Part shown: positions 17,680 to 27,519 of the stretch, piece by piece
Layout: each line of letters begins with the position of its first letter
How positions within the stretch are numbered: the stretch's first letter is position 1
NCBI RefSeq assembly: GCF_029543245.1
Contig: NZ_JARQWV010000039.1
Span: forward strand, 1 to 32,030
Reading direction: 5' to 3'
DNA: 32,030 nt
DNA from: Caulobacter endophyticus
GTDB lineage: Bacteria; Pseudomonadota; Alphaproteobacteria; Caulobacterales; Caulobacteraceae
The notes under the pieces: model-generated
Seen by the model: the letters and a program-made list of their open reading frames with translations, nothing else
Database searches by the model: none
What the model was told of the DNA's origin: nothing
Program-made: the position numbers and the translations under genes

Positions 17680-18159
17680 TCAGGGCAGGCGATCGCCGCG
17701 GTGCAGCGGGTCGGGCAGGGGATCGCCAGCCTTCACGAACTGCAGCGACACCGAGTTGATGCAGTAGCGCAACCGGGTCGGCGCCGGACCGTCGGGGAAG
17801 ACGTGGCCCTGGTGGCTGTCGCAGCGGGCGCAGCGGGTCTCGATGCGGACCATGCCGTAGGAGGTGTCGCGCACCGCCCTGACGTGCTCCTCGTCGAACG
17901 GCGCGTAGAAGCTGGGCCAGCCGGTGCCGCTCTCGAACTTGGTCTCGTGCTTGAACAGCGGCAGGCCGCACAGCCGGCAGCCGTAGACGCCGGGGCTTTT
18001 CTCGCCCAGCAGGCCGCCGCAGAACGGCGCTTCGGTGCCGTGGTGCAGCAGGACGCGGGCCTCTTCGGCGGTCAGGTCGCCTTCCAGGCGCTCGCGCTCG
18101 GCTTCTGTGGGCGGGGTCAGGTCGAAACCTGTGGAAGAGAGGGTGGCGGCTTGGGTCAT
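17680..18159 (-). CDS. msrB: Peptide-methionine (R)-S-oxide reductase MsrB
   Basis: The 159-residue enzyme reduces the R-epimer of methionine sulfoxide in proteins. Active-site Cys C133 is in RYCINSVSLQF. Zinc is bound by two CxxC pairs (C61/C64 in CRLC and C110/C113 in CARC). HVFPDGP and ESGTGWPSFYAP are family hallmarks. No signal peptide, so cytoplasmic. ATG 18159 was chosen because the conserved region begins after about 20 residues; the frame continues eight codons upstream. It diverges from ybjQ over 68 bases. Confidence 0.96.
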   Translation of the reverse strand: MTQAATLSSTGFDLTPPTEAERERLEGDLTAEEARVLLHHGTEAPFCGGLLGEKSPGVYGCRLCGLPLFKHETKFESGTGWPSFYAPFDEEHVRAVRDTSYGMVRIETRCARCDSHQGHVFPDGPAPTRLRYCINSVSLQFVKAGDPLPDPLHRGDRLP

Positions 18160-18227
18160 GCGTGCCAATCTAGGGGCTCGCACGGCTCGCCGGTAGGGCG
18201 CGCCGCATCAAGGGACGGGAACCTGGC

Positions 18228-18548
18228 ATGATCACCTCGACCACTCCGTACGTCGCCGAGCGCGAGACCGTGGCCACCCTGGGGGTCGTCTCGGGCGAGG
18301 CGATCATCGGCGCGCACATCTTCCGCGACCTGTTCGCCGGCATCACCAACATCATCGGCGGTCGCGCCGGCGGCTACGAAAAGGCCCTGCGCGAGGCGCG
18401 CGACATCGCCCTGCAGGAAATGATCGACGAGGCCCGCCGCCAGGGCGCCGACGCCGTGGTCGGCGTTGACCTCGACTACGAGGCCCTCGGCGCCGACAAC
18501 GGCATGCTGATGGTCACCGCCGCCGGCACTGCCGTGAAGCTGCGCTGA
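18228..18548 (+). CDS. YbjQ/UPF0145 family protein
   Basis: The 106-residue cytoplasmic protein shows the family core: GVVSGEAIIGAHIFRDLFAGITNIIGGR, then ALQEMIDEARRQGADAVVGVDLDYE and a C-terminal beta strand pair. The fold is a small alpha-beta protein that forms oligomers in known members; its job is unknown. The stop TGA overlaps the ATG of the next gene by one base, so both are translated together. Confidence 0.93.
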   Translation: MITSTTPYVAERETVATLGVVSGEAIIGAHIFRDLFAGITNIIGGRAGGYEKALREARDIALQEMIDEARRQGADAVVGVDLDYEALGADNGMLMVTAAGTAVKLR

Positions 18549-19126
18549 TGACCATCGCCGTCGCCTTCCTCCAGCCGGGCTGGGCCGACTGGGAAGCCGG
18601 TCCCGTGCTGGCGTCCTTGCGTGAGTATTTCGGCGTCCAGATCGAGATCGCCACCCCGAGCGGTGATCCGGAGACCTCGATCGGCGGGATCCTGGCCGCC
18701 GCCGACTACCGGTTTGACGATCCGGTGCTGTCGGACGCCGACGCCTATCTGCTGATCGGCTCGGAGGCCTGGCAGGGTTACGAGAACGACGCGGTGTTCA
18801 GCCTGCTGCGGCAGGCCCATGCCGACGGCAAGATCGTCGCCGGCATCTGCGGCGCGACCATCGCCCTGGCCAAGGCCGGCCTGCTGGCCGGCAAGGCCCA
18901 CACCTCCAACGGCAAGGACTGGCTGGCCGAGCAGGCTCCCGGCTACGCCGGCGCCGAGGGCTATGTCGAAAGCCCCCGGGCGGTGGTCGACGGCAGGATC
19001 GTCACCGCCGCCGGCTCGGCCCCGGTCACCTTCTCGGCCGAGGTCACCCGGCTGATCGCGCCTGAGGCTTCGGAGCGCCTCGACGGCTACGTGGCGATGT
19101 TCGCCCGCGAGTTCGGCGAGGGCTGA
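18548..19126 (+). CDS. DJ-1/PfpI family (class I glutamine amidotransferase-like) protein
   Basis: The 192-residue cytoplasmic protein has the nucleophile elbow VAGICGATIALAKAGLL with C101, and E17 in the expected acid position. Members act as glyoxalases/deglycases, chaperones or proteases; none can be picked from sequence. It starts within the TGA stop of the ybjQ-like gene (ATGA), which implies translational coupling. MsrB diverges from the same intergenic region, so an oxidative/carbonyl damage theme is plausible but inferred. Confidence 0.88.
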   Translation: MTIAVAFLQPGWADWEAGPVLASLREYFGVQIEIATPSGDPETSIGGILAAADYRFDDPVLSDADAYLLIGSEAWQGYENDAVFSLLRQAHADGKIVAGICGATIALAKAGLLAGKAHTSNGKDWLAEQAPGYAGAEGYVESPRAVVDGRIVTAAGSAPVTFSAEVTRLIAPEASERLDGYVAMFAREFGEG

Positions 19127-19130
19127 GGCC

Positions 19131-19592
19131 TCACTTCACCGCCGCCGCGCCCGCCCGGGCCAGGACGCCGTCCTGCTCGGGCGTGGCGCCGGCCACGCCG
19201 ACCGCCCCGACGATCCTGCCCTCGACCATCAATAGCTCGCCGCCCTCGATGGCCAGGGCGCCGTTGGAGATGGCGTTGAGGTTGCCGCCCTTGACCGCGT
19301 CCTGGAACGCCTTGGTCGGGCGGCGATAGGCGGTGGCGGTCTCGGCCTTGCGGCGCGAGACCTCGGGGGCCGAGTACGAGGCCCCGTCCATCTTCCAGAC
19401 CAGCACCGGCGCGCCGTTCGGCTCGACCACGGTGATGGTCACGGCGACGCCCGTCTTGGCCGCCTCGGCTTCGGCGGCGGCCGCCACGGCCTTGGCCTCC
19501 TTCAGCGTGACGTTGCGGCCGTAGGGCTCGGCGGCGTTCGCAGACGAAGCCAGAGCCAGCAGGCCGGAGGCGATCAGAGCTTTACGGATCAT
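19131..19592 (-). CDS. Exported GlcG/HbpS-like protein
   Basis: The 153-residue product has a signal peptide (MIRKALIASGLLALASSANA) and then the GlcG/HbpS domain: LKEAKAVAAAAEAEA, VTITVVEPNGAPVLVWKMDGA, ISNGALAIEGGELLMVEGRIVGAVGVAG. Members bind haem or small ligands or are linked to glycolate and diol use. It is periplasmic here. Its ATG overlaps the stop of the large LamG gene by four bases, so it depends on that gene's transcript and probably shares its regulation. Confidence 0.9.
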   Translation of the reverse strand: MIRKALIASGLLALASSANAAEPYGRNVTLKEAKAVAAAAEAEAAKTGVAVTITVVEPNGAPVLVWKMDGASYSAPEVSRRKAETATAYRRPTKAFQDAVKGGNLNAISNGALAIEGGELLMVEGRIVGAVGVAGATPEQDGVLARAGAAAVK

Positions 19593-22500
19593 GGCAGCTT
19601 CACCTCGTCGTTGAGGGCGGTGATCTGTGGCTGGTCGCTGACGATGCGCAGCCGCAGTTCCGACGGCTTGGCGCCGGCCGGGATCTTCAGGCGGGCGGTG
19701 TGGACCTTGGGCGTGAGGTCCTTCGGCGCGGCCAGGGCCGGCACGGCGGCGCTGGCCAGCACCTTGCCGCTCGCGTCGACCAGCTCCAGCCTCGAGGCGC
19801 TGGCGTCCTGGGCCCCCAGGCTGTGCACCTTGGCCGTGATCGCCGAGCCCTTCACCGTCACGTCGCCGCGGCCGATGCCCAGGTCCGCCCGTTGCGAGGG
19901 GTCATCGCCCGGCGTGGCGAGAGCCATGTCGATGATCGTAGTCTGGCCCGGTTGCAGCACGACGCTGACGGCCTTGGTGCGCTCGAAGGCGACCTGCCGC
20001 GTCTCGCCGCTGCCGTCGATCGCGTCGTCGCCCGTGGTGTCGAGCCCCTGGGTCAGCGTCCACTGGCCAGGCGCGACCATCCAGCCGGTCATGGTTGCGG
20101 TCACCGGCTTGTCCGACAGGTTGTAGGCCACGACCTTGAAGCCCTTGGCCGTGCCGTCCTTGACCAGGATCGCCACGTCCTCGCCTTTCGCGCCGTTCTC
20201 GAAGCGCCAGCTGACGATGTGGCCCGGGTTCATCTGGCCGCGCTTGTTGGCGATGCCGCCCAGGCGCGAGCGTTGCAGCACGTCGGACGGGATCTCCACC
20301 CGGTCCGACCACCAGTGGCCTTCGGTGTGCATGTACATGTGCTGGTCGGCCCACTGGATCTCGTCGGCATAGGCCTTTTCGAGCCAGGTCTTGTCGCCGG
20401 TCAGGCTCCAGGCGGCGAAGCGTTCCATGGCCCCGCCCTTGGCGGCCGACTTGACGATGGCCCCCTTGTTGGCCTCGGCCAGGCCCAGCATCGACAGGGC
20501 GTTGTCGTTGAGGTCGTTCAGCGATTTGACGCCGTTCTTGCCCATCCGCCACTGGATCGGGGCCAGGTATTTGGCGTCGCCGGTCCAGCGCCAGGCCTGC
20601 CAGAAGATCTGGAACGGCCCGCTGGCGCCCGAACCCTGCAGCACCGTGCCGCCGCGCTCGGCGTCGGTGCGCCAGTTGATCTCGTTGGGATAGGAGCCAT
20701 CGGGCCGCACGTGCGCCAGATAGCCGTCGGCCAGGCCCAGCACGATGTCGCGGGCGGTCTGGTCGCGGTTGTAGTCGCCGATCAGGATCGCCGGGTGCAC
20801 GACGCCGAACGAGTAGGGCTTCTGCCACTCCCACGGACCTTCGCGGTACGAGATCGAGCCGCTGTACCAGTTGGTGTTGAAGTGGACGTGGCCGGCCGGG
20901 TTCTTGTCGATGATCCCCGGCAGGGCCTTCACCGTCGTGAACAGCCGCTCGACGGCGAGGGGATCGCCATAGTCGAGATACATCGCCTCGCTGTTGGAGT
21001 TGATGCCCTCTTCGTAGGCGTGCAGCTCGTCCGTCGCGATGGTCGACAGGCCGTTCGTGAACATGCCGTTGCGGTAGACCGCGTCGGTCAAGAGGTTCAG
21101 CGAGCCCTTCACCTTGTCGGGATCGACGCCCATCAGGGCCAGGCCCGGCCATTGCTGCAGGAGGTCGGTGTCGTCCGACAGGCCGCCGCCGAAGTCGCCG
21201 TAGGGGACCTGGCGCTCGTCGATCCACCAGTTGATGAACTTGGCGACGCGCTTGAGGTCCTCGGTCTGGCGGAAGGCCCACAGCGGCACGCCGTCCGGCG
21301 CCTTGGGCTGCTCGAAGGCCGGCCAGCCCTGGCTGCCATAGGTGATGTCGCCCCAGTACTCGCGGCCTTCCTTGTGGTCGGGATCCACGCGGAGCAGGTC
21401 GGAGATGTCGGCATAGAGGCGGCGATAGAGGCCCTGGCGCTTGGAGGTGGTGTGTTCCTCCACCAGGAAGGCCCAGTTGTCCTTCACCTGGTTGAAGCGG
21501 TCGGCCACATGCTCGGCCTTGGCCTCCTCGCGGGCCTTGAACACCAGCCGCACCTTGGCGCCGTCCAGGGCCTTGGGACCGAATTCGGCGCTGTCGGCGG
21601 CGATGGTCAGGTAGAGGCTGTCGGCCGTCAGGATCCGGTCGCGCAAATCGAGCCACAGGGTGCGAGCCTCGCCGGCCTTCACCGAGACCGAGACGTCGAT
21701 CATGTTGCGGCCCGGCCAGATCGGGTCCTTGACCTGGATGTTTAGCGGGATCGTCGCTCCGGCCGGCCCCGGCAGGGCGGGGATGTCCAGCGCGATCCCG
21801 TCCAGGCCGTCGCGGGCGTTCTCCCAGCCATAGGCCCAGTTGCGGGCCAGGGCTTGCGCGGCCGGCGCGTCGCCGAAGCCCGACGGGATCATCACGTGGA
21901 CGATCGGCAGGCCCTTGGCCGTCAGGTCGGCGGCCGGGCGCTTGCGCTGCGGGGCGGCGTCAGGGATCGCCACCACCGTCGCCCGCTCGCCGGCCGGGAA
22001 GCGCCCGGCGACATAGGCGTTGAGATCGGAGAGGTTCAGATAGTCCGGCGCTACGTCGGCGCGGACGGTGTAGCTCATCTTGAAGACGCCCTCGGGCTCC
22101 TTGCCCGACGAGACGTCATAGGCCCAGAGCTCCTGGATCGGGGTTTCCTGGTCGGTGTTGGTGAAGGTCAGCACGCCGCCCTTCAGCGGCTGGGCCAGGG
22201 TGGTCACCGAGCGGTAGAGGCCCTTGGGCCGCGCGCCGATCTTCGTGCCCTTATCGCCAGGCTTCGCCGCCCAGGTCAGGTCGCCATAGGCCGTGCCCTG
22301 GATCTCCAGGCGGCTGATCGGCTCGTCGGGCAGGGCCAGGGTCAGGGCCTTGCCGCCCTCGACATAGGTGTTCCAGTCCGGCAGCGGGAAATAGTCGTCG
22401 CGGCCTTCCAGGCGCGAGCGGTTGTAGACCCCGGGCCAGGTGGTCTCGGGGATGCCATCGTTGGCCCGCCACATCCATTCCTTGATGTCCTTGGCGTCGG

Positions 22501-23377
22501 TGAACTCGACCTTGCGGATGCGGGTGGCCGCATCGGTCAGCAGGGGCGGGGCCTCGCCCGTCCAGCCGTGGCTCAGGCGCCAGGCCGCGCGGGTCGCCGG
22601 ATCGTCCAGCGTCGGGACCGGGGCGGCGGCGCCCGGCGCCTCGTTGCGGGCCAGGGCGGCGACGCCGGCGGCGTCCAGCGCGCGATCGTAGACGCGGATC
22701 TCGTCCAGGTCGCCGCCGCGCAGGAAGTTGTAGCGGCTCTGCACCTGGTGCGGGGCGATCACCCGGCCGGCGATGCCGAACTGATCCAGGCCCGCGTCAT
22801 AGACCCGCTTGGCTTCCTTCTTGGCCACGGCCTTGCCGTCGGCGAACAGCTGCACGCCGGTCTGCTCGTCCCAGGTGAAGGCCAGATGCGTCCAGGCGTC
22901 GGCGGCCGGCGGCTTGTCCAGCTTGAACGAGACGCGGGTGCGCGCCAGGCCGTTGTCGGTGACGAAGGCGTCGAAGCCGTGGCCGTTCCAGTCAACGCGC
23001 AGGAACGCCATGTCCCAGCTGGTGTGGTCGGCGTAACCGACGCGGAAGATCACGAACGGCGCGACCCCTACCGGATAGCCCGAGCGCCAGAAGAACGACA
23101 GCGTGCCGCGCTGGGCCTGGATGTTGCCCGGCGCGTTCCAGGCCAGGATGCCGTCGTCCTGGGCCGACAGGGCCGGGCCGGCCTTGCCGGTGGGGATCAC
23201 CGCCACCTTGTCGGCGAAGTTGGGGACGGCGTCGCCGGCCGCGTAGTCGGCCTTCAGGCCCTTGTCGCCGGAGACGTGGAAGAGGAGGGCGGGTTCTGCC
23301 GGAGCGGCCGCCGCGGCCGCGCCGGCGACGGTGAGAACCGAAAAGGCCGAGGCCAGAAAAAGCGCCTGCTTCACCAC
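19589..23377 (-). CDS. Large exported LamG-domain protein, probably carbohydrate-active
   Basis: The 1262-residue protein starts at GTG 23377 with AGGGAG about 6 bases upstream and a signal peptide (LFLASAFSVLTVAGAAAAAA). Residues about 30-245 are a LamG/concanavalin-like sandwich (GTLSFFWRSGYPVG, WTHLAFTWDEQTGVQLFADG, LDEIRVYDRALDAAGV). A beta-rich middle (about 245-610) follows, then a Trp/Tyr-rich helical region (about 640-1040) resembling an alpha-toroid catalytic domain (GGGLSDDTDLLQQWPG, WYSGSISYREGPWEWQ, HTEGHWWSDRVEIPSD), and a beta-rich tail. I cannot assign a glycoside hydrolase or lyase family. An operator identical to that of the pectate lyase lies at 23407-23417. It is coupled to the HbpS-like gene. 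Confidence 0.85.
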   Translation of the reverse strand: MVKQALFLASAFSVLTVAGAAAAAAPAEPALLFHVSGDKGLKADYAAGDAVPNFADKVAVIPTGKAGPALSAQDDGILAWNAPGNIQAQRGTLSFFWRSGYPVGVAPFVIFRVGYADHTSWDMAFLRVDWNGHGFDAFVTDNGLARTRVSFKLDKPPAADAWTHLAFTWDEQTGVQLFADGKAVAKKEAKRVYDAGLDQFGIAGRVIAPHQVQSRYNFLRGGDLDEIRVYDRALDAAGVAALARNEAPGAAAPVPTLDDPATRAAWRLSHGWTGEAPPLLTDAATRIRKVEFTDAKDIKEWMWRANDGIPETTWPGVYNRSRLEGRDDYFPLPDWNTYVEGGKALTLALPDEPISRLEIQGTAYGDLTWAAKPGDKGTKIGARPKGLYRSVTTLAQPLKGGVLTFTNTDQETPIQELWAYDVSSGKEPEGVFKMSYTVRADVAPDYLNLSDLNAYVAGRFPAGERATVVAIPDAAPQRKRPAADLTAKGLPIVHVMIPSGFGDAPAAQALARNWAYGWENARDGLDGIALDIPALPGPAGATIPLNIQVKDPIWPGRNMIDVSVSVKAGEARTLWLDLRDRILTADSLYLTIAADSAEFGPKALDGAKVRLVFKAREEAKAEHVADRFNQVKDNWAFLVEEHTTSKRQGLYRRLYADISDLLRVDPDHKEGREYWGDITYGSQGWPAFEQPKAPDGVPLWAFRQTEDLKRVAKFINWWIDERQVPYGDFGGGLSDDTDLLQQWPGLALMGVDPDKVKGSLNLLTDAVYRNGMFTNGLSTIATDELHAYEEGINSNSEAMYLDYGDPLAVERLFTTVKALPGIIDKNPAGHVHFNTNWYSGSISYREGPWEWQKPYSFGVVHPAILIGDYNRDQTARDIVLGLADGYLAHVRPDGSYPNEINWRTDAERGGTVLQGSGASGPFQIFWQAWRWTGDAKYLAPIQWRMGKNGVKSLNDLNDNALSMLGLAEANKGAIVKSAAKGGAMERFAAWSLTGDKTWLEKAYADEIQWADQHMYMHTEGHWWSDRVEIPSDVLQRSRLGGIANKRGQMNPGHIVSWRFENGAKGEDVAILVKDGTAKGFKVVAYNLSDKPVTATMTGWMVAPGQWTLTQGLDTTGDDAIDGSGETRQVAFERTKAVSVVLQPGQTTIIDMALATPGDDPSQRADLGIGRGDVTVKGSAITAKVHSLGAQDASASRLELVDASGKVLASAAVPALAAPKDLTPKVHTARLKIPAGAKPSELRLRIVSDQPQITALNDEVKLP

Positions 23378-23406
23378 GCGTCACTCCCTAGTCGTTCTTA
23401 TTGGAA

Positions 23407-23417
23407 ACCGGTGTCAT
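23407..23417 (-). promoter_or_regulatory. Putative LacI-family operator upstream of the LamG gene
   Basis: ACCGGTGTCAT on the + strand; on the gene's strand it reads ATGACACCGGTTTCC, an imperfect palindrome centred on ACCGGT. It is the same 11-mer as at 2046-2056. It begins about 14 bases downstream of the predicted -10 element, at about +8 to +18, where a bound repressor would block transcription. Confidence 0.55.
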
Positions 23418-23430
23418 GGTTCCTGCGACG

Positions 23431-23458
23431 CTTTTAGCGTGAGCGGCCCGCGTTGCAA
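23431..23458 (-). promoter_or_regulatory. Putative promoter of the LamG-HbpS operon
   Basis: On the minus strand TTGCAAC (23452-23458) is followed after 13 bases by GCTAAAAG (23431-23438). This matches the Caulobacter housekeeping pattern well. The start of transcription would be near 23424, giving a leader of about 45 bases that contains the operator-like site and the AGGGAG ribosome site. Confidence 0.55.
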
Positions 23459-23495
23459 ACCGGCCTTGGCCTGTTACGCCTAGAGGAGCCGAGAC

Positions 23496-23631
23496 GCTCC
23501 CCCTGAAGGGGGAGCTGTCGGCGAAGCCGACTGAGGGGGAAGTGATTGCGGCGTCAGCAGATGCGTTGGCGTCAGCAGATACTTCCCCCTCCGGCCCTCC
23601 GGGCCACCTCCCCCTTCGGGGAGAGGGTCTG
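23496..23631. repeat. GC-rich intergenic palindromic repeat, copy 3 (paired elements with a direct repeat between)
   Basis: The left element has GCTCCCCCTGAAGGGGGAGC and the palindrome GTCGGCGAAGCCGAC. The right one has CTTCCCCCTCCGG, GGCCCTCCGGGCC and CCTCCCCCTTCGGGGAGAGG in inverted order. Between them GGCGTCAGCAGAT occurs twice (23550-23562 and 23568-23580). It separates the divergent LamG and pccA genes, so any pccA promoter must lie in or after it. Confidence 0.75.
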
Positions 23632-23658
23632 AAACGAGCCAGGGACGGACCGCCGCCG

Positions 23659-25632
<1,974 letters not shown>

Positions 25633-25721
25633 CGTTTCGCCTGAGGGTGTGACCGCGCCGCGACTTCCGCTCGCGCTCGCCTGCGCCTAGTTTCCGCACC
25701 AAGAGAGTCGCGGAGCCTTAG

Positions 25722-26126
25722 ATGAACGGTCGGATCGATTGGGCGGAGCTGTTCCTGTCCTCCACGGGCAGGCTGGCGCGCGCGCCGTTCCTGATCGCCT
25801 CGGCCGTGCTGATCGGCGTCGCCGTGCTCTACGAGGCCATCGCCGGCGACGTGCTGCGGCTGCTGACCGGCTGGCTCGTCTATACGGCCCTGCTCTACAG
25901 CGGCGCCTGCGTGCTGTCCAAGCGCCTGCACGATCGCGGACGCTCGGGCTGGTGGGCGGCGCTGGTGCTGGTGGCCCTGGTCGCCGTCTGGCCGACCCCG
26001 CAGCACTTCCTCGACTTCGTGTTCGCCCTGGTCATCGTCTGGGCGATCGTCGAGCTGGGCGTCATGGGGGGAGAGCAGGGGGCCAACCGCTACGGCCAGC
26101 CGCCCCTCAAGGCCCCTGCTATCTAG
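25722..26126 (+). CDS. DUF805 membrane protein
   Basis: The 134-residue inner-membrane protein has the family's LFLSSTGRLARAPFLIASAVL start, the hallmark SKRLHDRGRSGWWAALVLV in the middle, and the C-terminal GEQGANRYGQPP. Four hydrophobic segments are visible. The function of the family is unknown. Its stop shares four bases (CTAG) with the stop of the convergent lipB gene. Confidence 0.93.
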   Translation: MNGRIDWAELFLSSTGRLARAPFLIASAVLIGVAVLYEAIAGDVLRLLTGWLVYTALLYSGACVLSKRLHDRGRSGWWAALVLVALVAVWPTPQHFLDFVFALVIVWAIVELGVMGGEQGANRYGQPPLKAPAI

Positions 26127-26857
26127 TCGCCCTGCACCGGCGGGGCCGCGTCCTCGACCGCGCCGAACACCTTGCGGAAGCTGGCCTTCAGGGCCTCGTC
26201 CGCCTCGTCCAGCGTCACCGGCAGGCCAAGGTCCACCAGACTGGTGACCCCGTGTTCCACCTGGCCGCAGGGCACGATGCCGGAGAAGTGCGACAGGTCC
26301 GGCTCCACGTTCAGGCTGATGCCGTGGAAGCTGACCCAGCGGCGCAGCTTGACGCCGATGGCGGCGATCTTGTCCTCGCGCGACCAGCCGGGGCCCTTGC
26401 GCTCGACCCAGACGCCCACGCGCCCGTCGCGCATCTCGCCGGTGACGTTGAAGGCGGACAGGGCGTCGATGATCCAGGCTTCCAGCGCTGTGACGAAAGC
26501 CCGCACGTCGCGTCCGCGCCGGGTCAGGTCGAGCATGACGTAGGCCACGCGCTGGCCGGGGCCGTGATAGGTGAACTGGCCGCCGCGCGCGCTCTCGAAC
26601 ACCGGGAAGCGCTCGGGCTCGAGCAGGTCGGAGGTCTTGGCCGAGACGCCGGCGGTGTAGAGCGGGGGATGCTCCAGCAGCCAGATCAGCTCGCCCGCCG
26701 CGCCGTCGGCGATGGCGGCCGCGCGGGCCTCCATGGCGGCAACGGCTGCCGGGTAGGGCACGTAGCCGGTCGAAACCGCCCACCCCGCCGGGGCGCCGTC
26801 GGAGCGCGACAAATCGGGAAGGCCTTTGTCTTCAAGGTTTAACGGGCGATCAAGCAT
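26123..26857 (-). CDS. lipB: Octanoyl-[acyl-carrier-protein]-protein N-octanoyltransferase LipB
   Basis: The 244-residue enzyme moves octanoate from ACP to lipoyl domains, the first step of lipoate assembly. The Cys/Lys pair is present: C197 in SGIVPCGQVEHG and K170 in IAAIGVKLRRWVSFHG. RGGQFTYHGPGQ (91-102) is the family signature. The N-terminal 25 residues are variable, so the start may be slightly later. Its stop overlaps that of the DUF805 gene. No lipA is adjacent. Confidence 0.96.
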   Translation of the reverse strand: MLDRPLNLEDKGLPDLSRSDGAPAGWAVSTGYVPYPAAVAAMEARAAAIADGAAGELIWLLEHPPLYTAGVSAKTSDLLEPERFPVFESARGGQFTYHGPGQRVAYVMLDLTRRGRDVRAFVTALEAWIIDALSAFNVTGEMRDGRVGVWVERKGPGWSREDKIAAIGVKLRRWVSFHGISLNVEPDLSHFSGIVPCGQVEHGVTSLVDLGLPVTLDEADEALKASFRKVFGAVEDAAPPVQGD

Positions 26858-26932
26858 GCGGCCTTAGTCTTGCATGAGCCGGGGCGCGGTCATCCCGCCG
26901 CTCGGCAACTTCAGTTCCAGGGGCCTTACTTC

Positions 26933-27184
26933 GTGAGCCAGGTCAACGCCGTCAATGTCGAGATCTCCGTTCTGCTCGGCCGGTCGATCCTGCCGATGCA
27001 GCAGCTGCTGCGCATGGGCCGCGGCGCGGTGATCCCTCTCGACGCCAAGACCAACGACGAGGTCTGGATCCTGGCCAACAACCACCCGATCGCCCGCGGC
27101 GAGATCCAGATCAACGACGATCGCATCGCCATCCAGGTGACCGGCCCCGCCGACGTCTACGACTACATGGCCGGCGGCGCCTGA
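26933..27184 (+). CDS. Stand-alone FliN/SpoA-domain flagellar switch-like protein
   Basis: The 83-residue protein is almost only a SpoA (surface presentation of antigens) domain: VEISVLLGRSILPMQQLLRM, GAVIPLDAKTNDEVWILANN, PIARGEIQINDDRIAIQVTG. FliN forms the C-ring with FliM and controls motor switching. I chose GTG 26933 because AGGGG lies nine bases upstream and the domain begins at once; ATG 26870 would add 21 unrelated residues. No other flagellar gene is near, so this may be the single FliN placed alone or an additional paralogue. Confidence 0.82.
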   Translation: MSQVNAVNVEISVLLGRSILPMQQLLRMGRGAVIPLDAKTNDEVWILANNHPIARGEIQINDDRIAIQVTGPADVYDYMAGGA

Positions 27185-27268
27185 AGTTCCCTGTGGGTTC
27201 TTCGAGATAATCCAACTCTCCTCTTCCCAAAGCCGATTCAGTTTGCTACCTGCCGCGCCTCACCACGA

Positions 27269-27353
27269 GCGGTCGTGGCGGAATTGGTAGACGCGCAGCG
27301 TTGAGGTCGCTGTGGGGCAACCCGTGGAAGTTCGAGTCTTCTCGACCGCACCA
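27269..27353 (+). tRNA. tRNA-Leu (anticodon GAG)
   Basis: Acceptor stem GCGGTCG/CGACCGC, D-arm GGCGGAATTGGTAGACGC, anticodon stem CAGCG/CGCTG with loop TTGAGGT (anticodon GAG at 27303-27305), long class II variable arm (TGTGGGGCAACCCGTGG), T-arm GTTCGAGTC, discriminator A and encoded CCA. It reads CUC and CUU codons. Confidence 0.97.
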
Positions 27354-27365
27354 GGTGAACTTGCG

Positions 27366-27419
27366 TAGAGCGCGGCAGGCTTCGGTTTCCGAATCGCCTT
27401 CCGCGCTCTAACCATTTTT
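27366..27419 (+). terminator. Terminator of tRNA-Leu
   Basis: TAGAGCGCGG (27366-27375) pairs perfectly with CCGCGCTCTA (27401-27410). An inner hairpin TTCGG-TTT-CCGAA extends it, and ATTTTT follows at 27414-27418. It is the clearest terminator in the window. Confidence 0.8.
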
Positions 27420-27519
27420 CGGCCAAGGTTTGGGAGCAACCGCCCGCCAAGCTTCGGCTTTCAATCATTCGGATCACGCGCGCGCAGCTCAAGCCTCGCC
27501 TAAAGTTCAGGAGGTCCCC

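Noticed and set aside
19700..21745. 681-codon plus-strand open frame opposite the LamG gene
   Set aside because: The minus-strand frame has a signal peptide, ribosome site and recognisable domain; this one has none.
23542..23658. Upstream extension of pccA
   Set aside because: It consists of the intergenic repeat; the family's N-terminus is MFNKIL at 23659.
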